Positions 16,155-25,773 of a stretch of 64,000 nt of DNA are shown piece after piece. The position numbers were made by a program, and so were the translations under genes. Origin of the DNA: a bacterium 210820-DFI.6.37 (lineage in GTDB: Bacteria; Bacillota; Clostridia; Peptostreptococcales; Anaerovoracaceae). Below the pieces are notes generated by a model. The model did no database searches, was not told the DNA's origin, and saw nothing but the letters and a program-made list of their open reading frames with translations. Within the stretch, counting starts at the first letter, position 1. Each line of letters begins with the position of its first letter. The stretch lies in NCBI GenBank assembly GCA_020558355.1, contig JAJCKG010000012.1:1-64000 (forward strand), in the 5' to 3' direction.

Positions 16155-17177
16155 TTATCTCTGTACTCGTCCGCTTCCGTCGCCAGCCATAAGGGTCTTG
16201 ACTTCTTCTACAGTCACCCGATTAAAGTCACCCTCAATACTGTGCTTGAGACAGGAAGCGGCTACGGCAAACTCTAAGGCTTCTCTCATTTCCATCCCGG
16301 TATAAAGCCCGTAGATCAGCCCGGCTCCAAAACTGTCGCCGCCGCCTACGCGATCTACGATATGAACCGGATATTCTCTGGAGAAAAGATGCTCTTTTCC
16401 ATTGCTGAGCATAGCTGCCCATCTGTTATCGCTGGCTGAAATGCTGGTACGAAGAGTAATTGCGGCATATTGGAAGCCAAACCGGTCGATCAACTGCCGC
16501 GCTACAGAAACATAGCCGCTATGATCCAGCTTTCCTCCAGTTACATCGGTATTTTCCGCTTTTATGCCAAATACCTTTTCAGCGTCCTCTTCATTTGCGA
16601 TACAGACATCAACATACTCCATCAATTGCCCCATAGTTTCGCATGCCTGCTGGGAAGTCCACAGCTTTTTGCGGAAGTTCAGATCGCAGCTTACAGTCAG
16701 GCCTTTCTCTTTTGCCGCCCGGCACGCTTCCTTGCAAATCTCTGCCGCATCAGGCCCAAGTGCCGGTGTAATCCCTGTAAAATGGAACCATTTTGCTCCA
16801 TCAAAAATCCTGTCCCAGTCAAAATCCGCCGCAGAAGCTCTTGCAATAGAAGATGCCGCTCTGTCATAGATTACCTTTGAGGGCCGCTGAGAAGCTCCCG
16901 TTTCCAAATAATAAATACCAATCCGATCTCCGCCCCGAACGATCTCGCTTGTATCTACGCCAAAATAATCCAGACTCCTGACTGCCGCGGTCCCAATATC
17001 ATGAGAAGGCAGCTTTGTTACAAAAGCCGCGTCCAGACCGAAATTAGCAAGGGATACCGCCACATTTGCTTCCCCACCTCCGAAGGTGGCCTCCATTCGG
17101 TCATTTTGAAAAAAGCGCAGATAGCCTTCCGGCTTCAGTCTTAACATGATTTCTCCGAATGTAATGATCTCTGCCAT
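16155..17177 (-). CDS. kdgK: 2-keto-3-deoxygluconate kinase
   Basis: A 340-residue PfkB-family kinase with the N-terminal GGGEANVAVSLANFG signature (about residues 33-47) and the C-terminal GGGDSFGAGLIYGL signature carrying the catalytic Asp. It phosphorylates 2-keto-3-deoxygluconate to KDPG. Its neighbours (KDPG aldolase 4 nt upstream, altronate dehydratase, tagaturonate reductase) fix the substrate better than sequence alone. It is the last gene of the operon. Confidence 0.9.
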   Translation of the reverse strand: MAEIITFGEIMLRLKPEGYLRFFQNDRMEATFGGGEANVAVSLANFGLDAAFVTKLPSHDIGTAAVRSLDYFGVDTSEIVRGGDRIGIYYLETGASQRPSKVIYDRAASSIARASAADFDWDRIFDGAKWFHFTGITPALGPDAAEICKEACRAAKEKGLTVSCDLNFRKKLWTSQQACETMGQLMEYVDVCIANEEDAEKVFGIKAENTDVTGGKLDHSGYVSVARQLIDRFGFQYAAITLRTSISASDNRWAAMLSNGKEHLFSREYPVHIVDRVGGGDSFGAGLIYGLYTGMEMREALEFAVAASCLKHSIEGDFNRVTVEEVKTLMAGDGSGRVQR

Positions 17178-17181
17178 GTAT

Positions 17182-17832
17182 TTACCTCCTTGCTTCCTTT
17201 ACAATATCTGCCGCTTTACCGCATAAATCCCTGACCTGATCCCACTGGCTCTCTTCCAAAAGCTCTGCTTTTACCATAAAGGAACCGCCGCAGGCAGCAA
17301 CAGATTTATTTGAAAGATACCCTTTTAGGTTTTCCAGGGAAATACCGCCCGTAGGCATGAAACGGATCTGCGGGTAAGGCGCAGACAGGGCTTTTATCGT
17401 TTTCACCCCTCCATATGCCTCTGCCGGGAAAAATTTCAGGACCTTCAGTCCGTATTCCATAGCCCTCTCGATTTCTGTGGGAGTCACACAGCCCGGAAAT
17501 ACCGGAATATTTTTCTTTAGACAATACTCCACCACTGACGGATTAAAACCCGGGCTGACAATAAACCGCGCGCCTGCTGATTCTGCCTGTCTTGCCTGCT
17601 CCTCTGAAAGGACAGTACCGGCTCCTACCAACATATCGCCGCAGAAAGACCGCATTGTCTCGATAACCCGCTCCGCTCCCTCAGCCCGGAATGTCACCTC
17701 CGCCGCGGGTACATTTCCGCTTACTAAAGCTTCCGCAAGCTGACGAGCTTTTTCTATTTGCGAAAGCTTGATTACCGGTATAATACCGATTTCATAAAAA
17801 GCATCGCATATTTCATCATATGTTATTCTCAT
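17182..17832 (-). CDS. kdgA: KDPG aldolase
   Basis: A 216-residue class I aldolase of the KHG/KDPG family. GIIPVIKLSQIEKA, the EVTFRAEGA segment, the Schiff-base lysine region VLKFFPAEAYGG and FMPTGGISLENL are all visible. It cleaves 2-keto-3-deoxy-6-phosphogluconate to pyruvate and glyceraldehyde-3-phosphate. The start overlaps the uxaA stop by 4 nt, indicating translational coupling. Confidence 0.92.
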   Translation of the reverse strand: MRITYDEICDAFYEIGIIPVIKLSQIEKARQLAEALVSGNVPAAEVTFRAEGAERVIETMRSFCGDMLVGAGTVLSEEQARQAESAGARFIVSPGFNPSVVEYCLKKNIPVFPGCVTPTEIERAMEYGLKVLKFFPAEAYGGVKTIKALSAPYPQIRFMPTGGISLENLKGYLSNKSVAACGGSFMVKAELLEESQWDQVRDLCGKAADIVKEARR

Positions 17833-19277
17833 AATGTTACTCCTTGCTTGAAAATAGCAATATCTCTGTATCCTTTCCGCTCACTTTTCGTCTCTTCTCC
17901 GGAAGCTACTCTAAGCACATAGTCCCAAAAGGCATTTTCTGTTTTCTCCCGGTCTTCCAACAGACCTTCCGCGTCATAATCCATCCAGTTCTGCTTTTTC
18001 TCATACAGCCCGTGATTGGAGGAGATCTTAACTGTCGTTACCGGGCCGCCGAAAGGTGTTCCCCGCCCTGTAGTAAAAAGGATAATATGCGCGCCCGACA
18101 GTGCAAGAGCGGTTGCCGCTACCAGATCATTTCCCGGAGCCGAAAGCAGATTTAGACCCGGCTCGCGGATCGGCTCTCCATAACTGAGGACTCCATTTAC
18201 AGCAGAGCTGCCGCCCTTTTGAATACATCCCAGAGATTTGTCTTCCAAGGTTGTGATCCCTCCTGCCTTGTTACCGGGTGAAGGGTTTTCATAAATCACC
18301 TGGTCATGACGGCGGAAATAATCCTTGAATCCATTGATTAAAGAGACTGTTTTTTCAAAAGTCTCCTTATCTTTACATCGCTCCATCAACAGCTTTTCCG
18401 CGCCGAACATCTCTGGAACCTCAGTGAGAAGAACGCTTCCTCCTTCCCCGCAAAGCCGGTCCGAAAAAGCGCCTGTAAGAGGATTTGCTGTGATTCCTGA
18501 GAGGCCATCTGATCCTCCGCACTTCAAACCGACCACTAATTTATCTGCTTTTACGGGCTGCCGGGAATATTTTCCCGCATAATCCGCAAGCTGCCGGACC
18601 AGCCGGACTCCTTCTTCAATCTCATTGATTTCATCCTGGCACTGGAGCCACTTGAGCCGCTTTCCATTTTCAAGTACCCTTTCAGGAATGTGCTTTTTTA
18701 AAATCTGAAAGTTACAGTTCTCACATCCCAATCCCAATAGCAGGACCCCTCCCGCGTTTGGATGATCCGCAAGAGCGGCAAGGGCTTTTAAGGTATTCTC
18801 CTGATCTTCTCCCATTTGAGAGCAGCCGTACGGATGAGTGACAGCATGGATTCCATCTATGCTTCCCTGCCTGTATGTCTGTGCCTTTGCGGCGATTTCC
18901 CGCGCAACAGAATTGACGCATCCTACTGTAGCGATGATCCAAATCTCATTTCGCACAGCGCAGCGGCCGTCTTCCCGTAAATACCCTTGGAAAAAGGATT
19001 CCCCCTGCGGTTTCAAATGTGGAAGCGCCGGCGCTCCATTATATTCATATTCCACTGTTTCATCCAGCAGGGTTTTCACATTGTGGGTATGAACCCAGTG
19101 ATCCCTTTTTATCCGCCGCGTGGCCCTGCCGATAGGGCAGCCGTATTTTATAATCGTTTCGCCCTCTTCAATATCTTTTACCGCAAATTTATGCCCTTTT
19201 GGAATAGATTCTTCCAACATAAGATCTTCCAGCGCCACTGCCACATTGTCATTTTCCCGGATCTGTATCCACTTCAC
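17829..19277 (-). CDS. uxaA: Altronate dehydratase
   Basis: A 482-residue UxaA with the N-terminal SAF domain (residues 1-95) and the catalytic domain (GYLREDGRCAVRNEI near residue 115, then HPYGCSQMGEDQENT). Conserved Cys of the metal site are in GCSQ and GLGCENC. It dehydrates D-altronate to 2-keto-3-deoxygluconate. It overlaps uxaB upstream and kdgA downstream by 4 nt each. Confidence 0.93.
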   Translation of the reverse strand: MKWIQIRENDNVAVALEDLMLEESIPKGHKFAVKDIEEGETIIKYGCPIGRATRRIKRDHWVHTHNVKTLLDETVEYEYNGAPALPHLKPQGESFFQGYLREDGRCAVRNEIWIIATVGCVNSVAREIAAKAQTYRQGSIDGIHAVTHPYGCSQMGEDQENTLKALAALADHPNAGGVLLLGLGCENCNFQILKKHIPERVLENGKRLKWLQCQDEINEIEEGVRLVRQLADYAGKYSRQPVKADKLVVGLKCGGSDGLSGITANPLTGAFSDRLCGEGGSVLLTEVPEMFGAEKLLMERCKDKETFEKTVSLINGFKDYFRRHDQVIYENPSPGNKAGGITTLEDKSLGCIQKGGSSAVNGVLSYGEPIREPGLNLLSAPGNDLVAATALALSGAHIILFTTGRGTPFGGPVTTVKISSNHGLYEKKQNWMDYDAEGLLEDREKTENAFWDYVLRVASGEETKSERKGYRDIAIFKQGVTL

Positions 19278-20707
19278 TGTTCCATCTCCTTTAGCGCCTG
19301 TTTCACACCTTTCTCTTCTATATCACAAAGATACTTTGTGACCAGCCGCGCAAGTCCGGGAATCAGTGTCAGGTCTTCCATAAAAAAGTCTTTGCGCTTC
19401 AAAAGAGCCGTAACCAGATCTGCCCGCGTTTTAAACCGGAAAGCCTCATTGAAAAAATCGCAAACAGCTCTGTCGTCCCTGATATCTCCGGTTTTATAAA
19501 ACGCAATAAGCGCAGCCAGCGCAAAGATAATCCTATGCGGAAGCTCCCCGTTAATACGGATATAGTCTTTCATTGAAGGTTTTACCCGCGCGGTCCACTT
19601 TGAAATACTGTTAAGGGCAATGTCCCGCAACTGATGGTCAATAAAAGGATTTGAAAAGCGATCAAACACATCCTCCGCAAATTGAATCAGCTCCTGCCGC
19701 GGAAGGTCAATGGCAGGAATCACCTCTTCATAGATCATGTCCTTTACAAACCTGCCGATTTGCTCATTCTCCATACTTTCCCGAACGATCTTGCGCCCCG
19801 CAAGGATCGCTACCGGTACCATTGCGGTATGGGCGCCGTTGAGGATACGCACTTTCCGCTTTTTATAAGAAGTATGATCCTCCGTTACAAGAACCGGAAG
19901 CCCTGCCTTTGCAAAAGGAAGCTTTTCCGCAAGAGACGCAGGGCCTTCAATGACCCACAGGCCAAAATATTCTGCTGTATCTAAAAGGCTATCTCTATAG
20001 CCGTTTTCTTCTTCATAATTCTCCGCGTCTTTTGGATATCCGGTCACGATCCGGTCCACCAGAGTGCTGCAAAAAAGATTTTCCTTTTCCAGCCACTCTT
20101 CAAATGTTTTATCCAGCTTCCAGGCTCTGCTGTGCTTTATAACACATTCCTTCAGCTTTTTCCCATTGTCATCAATCAGCTCGCAAGAAAGGATCACATA
20201 TCCTTTTCCTCCTTTGCTGATTTTAAACCGCTCATAAAGAAGCCGTGTCAGCTTTGCGGGAAAAGAGGCCGGAGGCCGGTCTTCAAAGCGGCAGCTTTCA
20301 TCATAAACAATACCCGCCTCCGTAGTATTTGATAGAATATATTCTATGTCTTCGCGCCCTGCCAGTTCCAGAAAGGCCTCATACTCCCTGTATGGGTCAA
20401 TCCCTCTGCTGATACAGCTGATAACTCGTTTTTCATTTCTCACCCGGCCCTTGTCCAGACCTCTAAGATAAAGGGTATAGAGCCCCTCCTGACGGTTGAT
20501 TTCCCCAATACGGCCTGTTTCAATGGGCTGAATTACCGCCACCTTAGCGGAAAATCCTTCTTTTTCATTTAAAATATCGATAAAGCAGTCTGCAAAGCCC
20601 CGTAAAAAATTTCCTTCACCGAACTGAATGAATTTTTCCGTGCCCTCTTCCAGCATGAAGCCCTGATAGCCGCTCTGTTTTATTGTCTTATAATTAAGTC
20701 TCTCCAT
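19274..20707 (-). CDS. uxaB: Tagaturonate reductase (altronate oxidoreductase)
   Basis: A 477-residue member of the mannitol dehydrogenase family. The N-terminal FIQFGEGNFLRGFADCFID and central KVRILNGAHTAMVPVA motif with the catalytic Lys are characteristic of UxaB. It reduces D-tagaturonate to D-altronate with NADH. The start is the ATG at 20707 (MERLNYKTIK) just after AAAGGAGG; the frame is open to 20728, which overlaps the upstream gene. No hexuronate isomerase gene accompanies it, so tagaturonate is probably supplied by the adjacent dehydrogenase. Confidence 0.92.
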   Translation of the reverse strand: MERLNYKTIKQSGYQGFMLEEGTEKFIQFGEGNFLRGFADCFIDILNEKEGFSAKVAVIQPIETGRIGEINRQEGLYTLYLRGLDKGRVRNEKRVISCISRGIDPYREYEAFLELAGREDIEYILSNTTEAGIVYDESCRFEDRPPASFPAKLTRLLYERFKISKGGKGYVILSCELIDDNGKKLKECVIKHSRAWKLDKTFEEWLEKENLFCSTLVDRIVTGYPKDAENYEEENGYRDSLLDTAEYFGLWVIEGPASLAEKLPFAKAGLPVLVTEDHTSYKKRKVRILNGAHTAMVPVAILAGRKIVRESMENEQIGRFVKDMIYEEVIPAIDLPRQELIQFAEDVFDRFSNPFIDHQLRDIALNSISKWTARVKPSMKDYIRINGELPHRIIFALAALIAFYKTGDIRDDRAVCDFFNEAFRFKTRADLVTALLKRKDFFMEDLTLIPGLARLVTKYLCDIEEKGVKQALKEMEQ

Positions 20708-20717
20708 TAGGCCTCCT

Positions 20718-21728
20718 TTAGAATTCAATCATTACCTTCAGCATATTTCCGCTGTTTTCATCAAACTGCCGGAACGCTTCTTTTGCCTCACTGAATTTAA
20801 ACATATTTGTAATCAGCTTATCAAAAGGTACCGCTTGCTTTTTAAACAGATCAATTACTTCCAGAAAATCTTCTTTTACTGCGTTTCTGGATCCCTTTAC
20901 TGTTAATTCTTTTTTCTGAAGCAGCGTAAAATTAAAATCCAGAGTCTCTTTTCCTACTCCGATCTGAATGACCCTTCCCGCAAAAGCGGCCGCGTCAATG
21001 GCATCCTGGAAGGTCTGAGGGAGACCTACCGCTTCCGCAACCACATCATATCCGCGTCCCTCTGTAACAGTCCGCGTTGTTTCCCACAAATGACCGTCAT
21101 TTATCAGATACTGATCAAACCCGAATACTTTTGCGTACTCCAGCTTTTTTTCCGCCACATCACAAATATGTACTTCCGCTCCCATCAGCTTTGCTGAAAT
21201 AGCCGCAGTAACGCCGATGGTTCCGGCTCCAATCACCAATACTTTTTCCTTTTTTCTGATATTCGCCTTTTTTATCCCATGATAGCCGATACAGAAAGGC
21301 TCTACCAAAGCCAACTGCCGGGCAGAAAGGCCCTCTCCCTTATACAGTCTTTCCACAGGCATTGTAATGTACTGGCAAAAGGCTCCGTCCCGCTGCGCCC
21401 CCATAGTCTCATTATGCTCACAGCAATTTACAAAGCCCCGCTGGCAGGAATAACATGTCCCGCAGTTAAAATACGGGTTTGCCGTTACGATCATTCCTTT
21501 TTCCAGACCCTGGTCATTGTCATCGATTTCTATAATCTCAGCAGAAAACTCATGCCCCGGTATCCGGGGATAAGCCGCGTAAGCAAAGGTGCCCCGATAA
21601 GTTCCCAGATCAGAACCGCATATACCTCCGTAAAGCAGCTTTAAAAGCGCCTCTGATTGCTTCCGACTTGGCATGGGAAGGGGTTTAAAAACCACTTCGC
21701 CGGGCTTTTCTATACAAATACAATCCAC
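20718..21728 (-). CDS. Zinc-dependent alcohol dehydrogenase, likely L-galactonate 5-dehydrogenase
   Basis: A 336-residue medium-chain dehydrogenase. GGICGSDLGTYRG and PGHEFSAEI hold catalytic zinc ligands, NCGTCYSCQRGFVNCC holds the structural zinc Cys cluster, and VIGAGTIGVTAA binds NAD(P). Its length and its place beside uxaB and uxaA match LgoD (YjjN), which oxidises L-galactonate to D-tagaturonate. The assignment to L-galactonate is inference from context; other hexonates or polyols are possible. It sits 10 nt upstream of uxaB. Confidence 0.75.
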   Translation of the reverse strand: MDCICIEKPGEVVFKPLPMPSRKQSEALLKLLYGGICGSDLGTYRGTFAYAAYPRIPGHEFSAEIIEIDDNDQGLEKGMIVTANPYFNCGTCYSCQRGFVNCCEHNETMGAQRDGAFCQYITMPVERLYKGEGLSARQLALVEPFCIGYHGIKKANIRKKEKVLVIGAGTIGVTAAISAKLMGAEVHICDVAEKKLEYAKVFGFDQYLINDGHLWETTRTVTEGRGYDVVAEAVGLPQTFQDAIDAAAFAGRVIQIGVGKETLDFNFTLLQKKELTVKGSRNAVKEDFLEVIDLFKKQAVPFDKLITNMFKFSEAKEAFRQFDENSGNMLKVMIEF

Positions 21729-21749
21729 TTAGGTTCCTCCCTTTTGTCT

Positions 21750-23702
21750 TTAAAATCTCTTATTTAACGCAGCTATTTCCCTACTGATTTTCTTCGCCGC
21801 GTCCGTTTCCGCAAGGACAGCTTCTTTTAAGTAAGTATTTTGTCTTTTCTGAGCCTGCAACAGCTGTTCTTTTTGTAATTCTCCCCAATTTCCTTGTAAA
21901 AGGGATCGTATCAAAGGAAACAGGTTTTCATTTCCATGTTCGATCAAGCCTGTACCCCAACTGTCCTTTGGAAATTCCGTTACCTGTTTCTCAAAATAGG
22001 TATAGGTGCTTTCGCTGAAATAGGCCGCGTAATAGTTGAAATCCACGTCCATAAGGCATTGAGCCGCATCTTGAAGATTTCCTTTTTCTGCCGCGTTGAG
22101 GCTGCTGTCCAGCGCTGTTAAGTTTGCCTTGTACCGTTGGTGAGGCGTGATCATCTCATCGTTCCAGTTGAGCCGGATAAACGCTTCATGCAATTCCCGG
22201 TAAATCTGACGCAGCTTCTGATCAAGGACCTGTCTGTCTTTTTTGGTGGAAATACCCGAGTTATAAGCTTCAATATTTTTATTAAGTCTATCAGCTTCTG
22301 ATATAGCCTCTTTGAAAGCTTTCATATCTTCCCCTGCAAGCTCTGGCTCAAGATCTTCAAAAGCCAGAGACAATCGCCTTTTAAGATTGATCGGACACAA
22401 GGTTTTCTTATCCAGATTTGAAATAATATGGGCAAACAGACTGTGGAAAAGAGAAAAAGCCTCATCATCAAAGCCTGCCTCCCAGCTGCTGTCCGAGCTG
22501 TGGAGAACCTTCCGGTCCGCCAGACACCCATCATAAGCGCCTGCCACAAAGCTGGGAATCCCCGCCTTTGTGTAGCTAAAGTCCTCTGTAGATGAGGTCA
22601 GCTTTAGATTTACCTCTATTTCATATTTTCCGGTGCTTCCGTAGTTTTCCACTGCTTCGCGCACGAAATCATACAGCTCCTGAGTACACACAACGCAGAA
22701 TTTACGCTCGCCCTTCACTGCGTAAAATCCATCCAGATTGACGACCGCAAAACCTGTATCTTTCCATTCCGGCCGGATCTGTGTGATTTGCCGGTACGCA
22801 CCTGTTGCCCAGTCATACTTGCAGTCTGTGATTCCCCATTCTTCCGCGCCATGGGCTACAAATCGTATGGTTTTTTCCGGTCTAATGCCCCGCTCTGTAA
22901 AGGCCTTTGCCAGGCCTAATGCCCAACCAATACCCTGAACATCATCAAATACAGTGCAATAATAAGAGTCATAGTGGTTAATCACATAGATTACCTGCTC
23001 CGTCTTTCCTGGAATATCTCCCCAGATGTTATAGGAAACGCCCCCTTCTTTTACTATACTGTCGATATCCAAGATTACAGTAAATTCCTGATTTTCTTGT
23101 CTGGAGATGAGATTTTTGAGTTCATTCCCATCCTTCTTCCCTATGGAAAAGGCCATCATATGAGAAGGGCCGCATAGGTCCTCAGAAACCAGCACATTGT
23201 CACCTTCCTGCCCAAAACCGCCTGTGTTCATACAGATCACGCCTGCGGCTCCCCTTTCTTTTGCCTCATAAGCGGGGAAATTAATCCACCAGTCCTCTGC
23301 CTGATTTATCTCAATCAGCACTAGCTTTCCTGCCGGATTGATTTTTTCATAATCCGCCTCTGTTCCTTTTCCCGCGTAGACCATCGAAAAGGATTCGCCG
23401 CTGTATTGAGCATTGCAGGCGTATCCGCCCAAAGGGGCTTCCTTCAGATTTCCAGCAGCGTCTTTCCAGCTGATTTTACCCTCTTTCATGATCCATGTAT
23501 CTACAGGACACGGATCCTTTGTCACGTTTACAAGTCCAGCTTCCCGGAATTTTTCCGTCAGATAATCCGCCGCTCTGTGTTCTGCCGGAGATCCGGCTGC
23601 CCGTCCTCCAATACGCGGGTTGTCTGTGATTTTCGATAATTCATCCATGATCTTTTTGGACCAAGAGGTATCGATTTTTTCATTTTTCCACATTCTGTCC
23701 AT
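21750..23702 (-). CDS. Cytosolic M28-family zinc hydrolase
   Basis: The 650-residue protein has no signal peptide. Its M28 core shows ligand candidates in order: HYD (INHYDSYYC), Asp in VFDDVQG, the EE pair in VAHGAEEWG, Asp in VNLDGFY, and a late His in RKVLHSSDSS. A PA-type insert (about residues 105-200) precedes them. A 200-residue helical C-terminal region follows. M28 enzymes are aminopeptidases, carboxypeptidases or amide hydrolases. The gene lies between a permease and lgoD-like genes in one unit, which suggests it releases a sugar acid or amino acid from an imported conjugate. It is homologous to the M28 lipoprotein at 28392. Confidence 0.8.
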   Translation of the reverse strand: MDRMWKNEKIDTSWSKKIMDELSKITDNPRIGGRAAGSPAEHRAADYLTEKFREAGLVNVTKDPCPVDTWIMKEGKISWKDAAGNLKEAPLGGYACNAQYSGESFSMVYAGKGTEADYEKINPAGKLVLIEINQAEDWWINFPAYEAKERGAAGVICMNTGGFGQEGDNVLVSEDLCGPSHMMAFSIGKKDGNELKNLISRQENQEFTVILDIDSIVKEGGVSYNIWGDIPGKTEQVIYVINHYDSYYCTVFDDVQGIGWALGLAKAFTERGIRPEKTIRFVAHGAEEWGITDCKYDWATGAYRQITQIRPEWKDTGFAVVNLDGFYAVKGERKFCVVCTQELYDFVREAVENYGSTGKYEIEVNLKLTSSTEDFSYTKAGIPSFVAGAYDGCLADRKVLHSSDSSWEAGFDDEAFSLFHSLFAHIISNLDKKTLCPINLKRRLSLAFEDLEPELAGEDMKAFKEAISEADRLNKNIEAYNSGISTKKDRQVLDQKLRQIYRELHEAFIRLNWNDEMITPHQRYKANLTALDSSLNAAEKGNLQDAAQCLMDVDFNYYAAYFSESTYTYFEKQVTEFPKDSWGTGLIEHGNENLFPLIRSLLQGNWGELQKEQLLQAQKRQNTYLKEAVLAETDAAKKISREIAALNKRF

Positions 23703-23721
23703 TTACTTCTCCATAATTACA

Positions 23722-23749
23722 GGGAGCAGGCCGCTTTTGCCATGCTCCC
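23722..23749 (-). other. Intercistronic hairpin between permease and M28 genes
   Basis: GGGAGCA and TGCTCCC form a 7-bp stem with a 14-nt loop in the 69-nt gap. No T tract follows on the minus strand, so it may be a processing or stability element rather than a terminator. Confidence 0.4.
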
Positions 23750-23771
23750 TGGGTTTTCTGCTATCCCAGCA

Positions 23772-25370
23772 TCAGAAAATCTTTGCCGGATCTTTTTTCT
23801 TTCCCCAAACCATCAATATGATTCCGATGATACCGGAAGCGATGGTAAGATATTTGATCGCTGTAATAAAAGTCTCAAAGATACCCGGTGTTCCGTAACC
23901 CTCCGCGTAGGCTGCCGGATCTTCATACCATGGGAAGAAAAATACAGCGATGATTCCCAGAATCGCCCACATTACCAGGATCACTCCGGTTCTCATAATA
24001 TCTCCCGGCGCCAGCTTTGTCTTTGGGTTTACCGGATATTTTTCCGGATTGATGGCCGTCATGCCGCCATACAGTCTTTTAATAAGGATATAGGCCACAG
24101 GACCGCTGATAACGCCGATGATACCAAACAGGAAGTAGTCTGTTCCATTCAGATACAGCGCAATCAGTCCAATCAAGAACGGCACGGAGCTATACGCAAT
24201 AAATAATCCGTCACTGACCCTCAGCTTGAACGGCCCATCAGGATGCGTTTTTCTTACTCTTCTCAGAATGCCAGAGATTTGAGTCAGACTGGACGCAAAG
24301 ATGCTCATAGTTACAGTGATGATTACCAGCTGCGTAAAGTTGAACTGGCAGATAATAAAGGAAACAATCGCTACGCTCAGTACGCCTACATAAGGCACGC
24401 CTCTCTTTTTATCACATTTTACCAGAAACTTCGGGCACAGATTATCTGCTGCCATTACAAAGAAGCCTCTGGATGTGGAAGCGATATAGCCGTTAAACAA
24501 AGACACATTGGACAGCACCGCGACGATCAGGAAGAAGCTGAAGAAAATCGTACCGCCGTATTCTCTCGCTACATCGATATAGGAAACGCCGTCTGAACCC
24601 CAGCTTTCCCACTGACCAACCGACGCGAGTCCCGCAGTAGTCGGTACGATATAAGTAAGGATGATCAGAGGAATCGCCATCATCAGTGCTTTTGGTATGA
24701 TCTGCGGTTTTTCCAGCTCTTCACTCATAATGGACATTGCTTCCATTCCGCCGTACATCCACATACCGATTGCCAGTCCATAGCCGATACTTTCGATCAG
24801 AGACTGTCCTTCCGGAATAAACGGCTGAACAGGGGACTGGTTATAATGCGTGAATCCCAGAATGGCTACGATAGCAAAGGCCACCAGAATACTGATAGAA
24901 ATAATGGTGTTTACAATAGCGACATCTTTGATTCCCCTTAAATTTATGATGGTAAATATCACAATAAAGGCGATTTTTACAATATATTCCTGATTCCCTG
25001 TCAGATTAAAAGCGTTTGCCATGTAGTTGGATGCCAGAACAACAAAGGTTACCGTGTTAAAGTAACCGCCCAGAGTTCTCCACCATCCCATCTGGAATCC
25101 CCAAAATTCTCCGCAGGTTTCCTGGACCCATTTATAAGGTCCGCCTTCTGCCGGTATAGCTGAACCCATTTCCGCACAGACAAAGGCCTGCGGATAGGCC
25201 CATACAAGGGGTATTACAATCAACATTACCATACAAAGACCCGGCCCTACACTTGGAACCATGTCTTCGATTCCATAGGCGCCTGCCGCGGTAAGTGAGT
25301 AAATGGTTCCCACTACGGCCAGGAGCCCGACCTTATGGCGTTTTAGCCCTGTGTTTGTTAAATCGTTCAT
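23772..25370 (-). CDS. APC-superfamily amino acid/polyamine permease
   Basis: The 532-residue protein has about 12-14 membrane helices. The AEGGPYKWVQ segment is typical of amino acid permeases of the APC superfamily. The start is the ATG at 25370 (MNDLTNTGLKRHKVG) 5 nt after GGAGGGAG; the frame continues upstream without a start signal. It is the first gene of the unit leading to the M28 hydrolase and hexonate enzymes, so its substrate may be an amino acid conjugate rather than a free sugar acid. The promoter region carries GntR-type palindromes. Confidence 0.85.
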   Translation of the reverse strand: MNDLTNTGLKRHKVGLLAVVGTIYSLTAAGAYGIEDMVPSVGPGLCMVMLIVIPLVWAYPQAFVCAEMGSAIPAEGGPYKWVQETCGEFWGFQMGWWRTLGGYFNTVTFVVLASNYMANAFNLTGNQEYIVKIAFIVIFTIINLRGIKDVAIVNTIISISILVAFAIVAILGFTHYNQSPVQPFIPEGQSLIESIGYGLAIGMWMYGGMEAMSIMSEELEKPQIIPKALMMAIPLIILTYIVPTTAGLASVGQWESWGSDGVSYIDVAREYGGTIFFSFFLIVAVLSNVSLFNGYIASTSRGFFVMAADNLCPKFLVKCDKKRGVPYVGVLSVAIVSFIICQFNFTQLVIITVTMSIFASSLTQISGILRRVRKTHPDGPFKLRVSDGLFIAYSSVPFLIGLIALYLNGTDYFLFGIIGVISGPVAYILIKRLYGGMTAINPEKYPVNPKTKLAPGDIMRTGVILVMWAILGIIAVFFFPWYEDPAAYAEGYGTPGIFETFITAIKYLTIASGIIGIILMVWGKKKDPAKIF

Positions 25371-25440
25371 TTCTCCCTCCATAATTAAAATAATGATAAA
25401 GTAATAACTATGATTCCATGTTGCATACTTAAAATATATT

Positions 25441-25454
25441 TGTTGTATACAACA
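25441..25454. promoter_or_regulatory. GntR-type operator candidate TGTTGTATACAACA
   Basis: A perfect 14-bp palindrome, with the GTATAC core at 25445-25450, lies 71 nt upstream of the permease start. It fits the tnGTnnnACna style of FadR-subfamily GntR sites. Confidence 0.55.
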
Positions 25455-25640
25455 TATTTTCGCAATTATTCTACATCTCTGAAAACGATTTGTCAACTAT
25501 ATTTTATCCTTTTGCCCCTCTTATCTGTCCTTAGTACTATCCTTTTAGGATAACTATACTTTTCTTTCAAATGTTCTTAAAAAGATATACCTTTGTAAGG
25601 CTTTGGCGGATTAAAATCTCAAGATTCCATAGTTCGGGCT

Positions 25641-25669
25641 GGTCTGGCCAGTTTCAAGCTGTGAAGACC
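25641..25669. other. Imperfect stem-loop in the divergent region
   Basis: GGTCT and AGACC enclose CAG/CTG arms. It lies in the 490-bp gap between the permease and GntR genes and fits no riboswitch I can name. Confidence 0.25.
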
Positions 25670-25707
25670 GCATAACCTTATATTTTTTCAGAAAAAATTT
25701 TAAAAAA

Positions 25708-25715
25708 AGTATACT
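25708..25715. promoter_or_regulatory. GntR-type operator candidate, AGTATACT core
   Basis: An 8-bp palindrome with the same GTATAC core as the site at 25441, about 148 nt upstream of the GntR start. Confidence 0.4.
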
Positions 25716-25773
25716 AATGTTTTTCCTCGGCCTTTACAAACGGAAAATTTTCATCCCTTTTTTATAAAATTGT

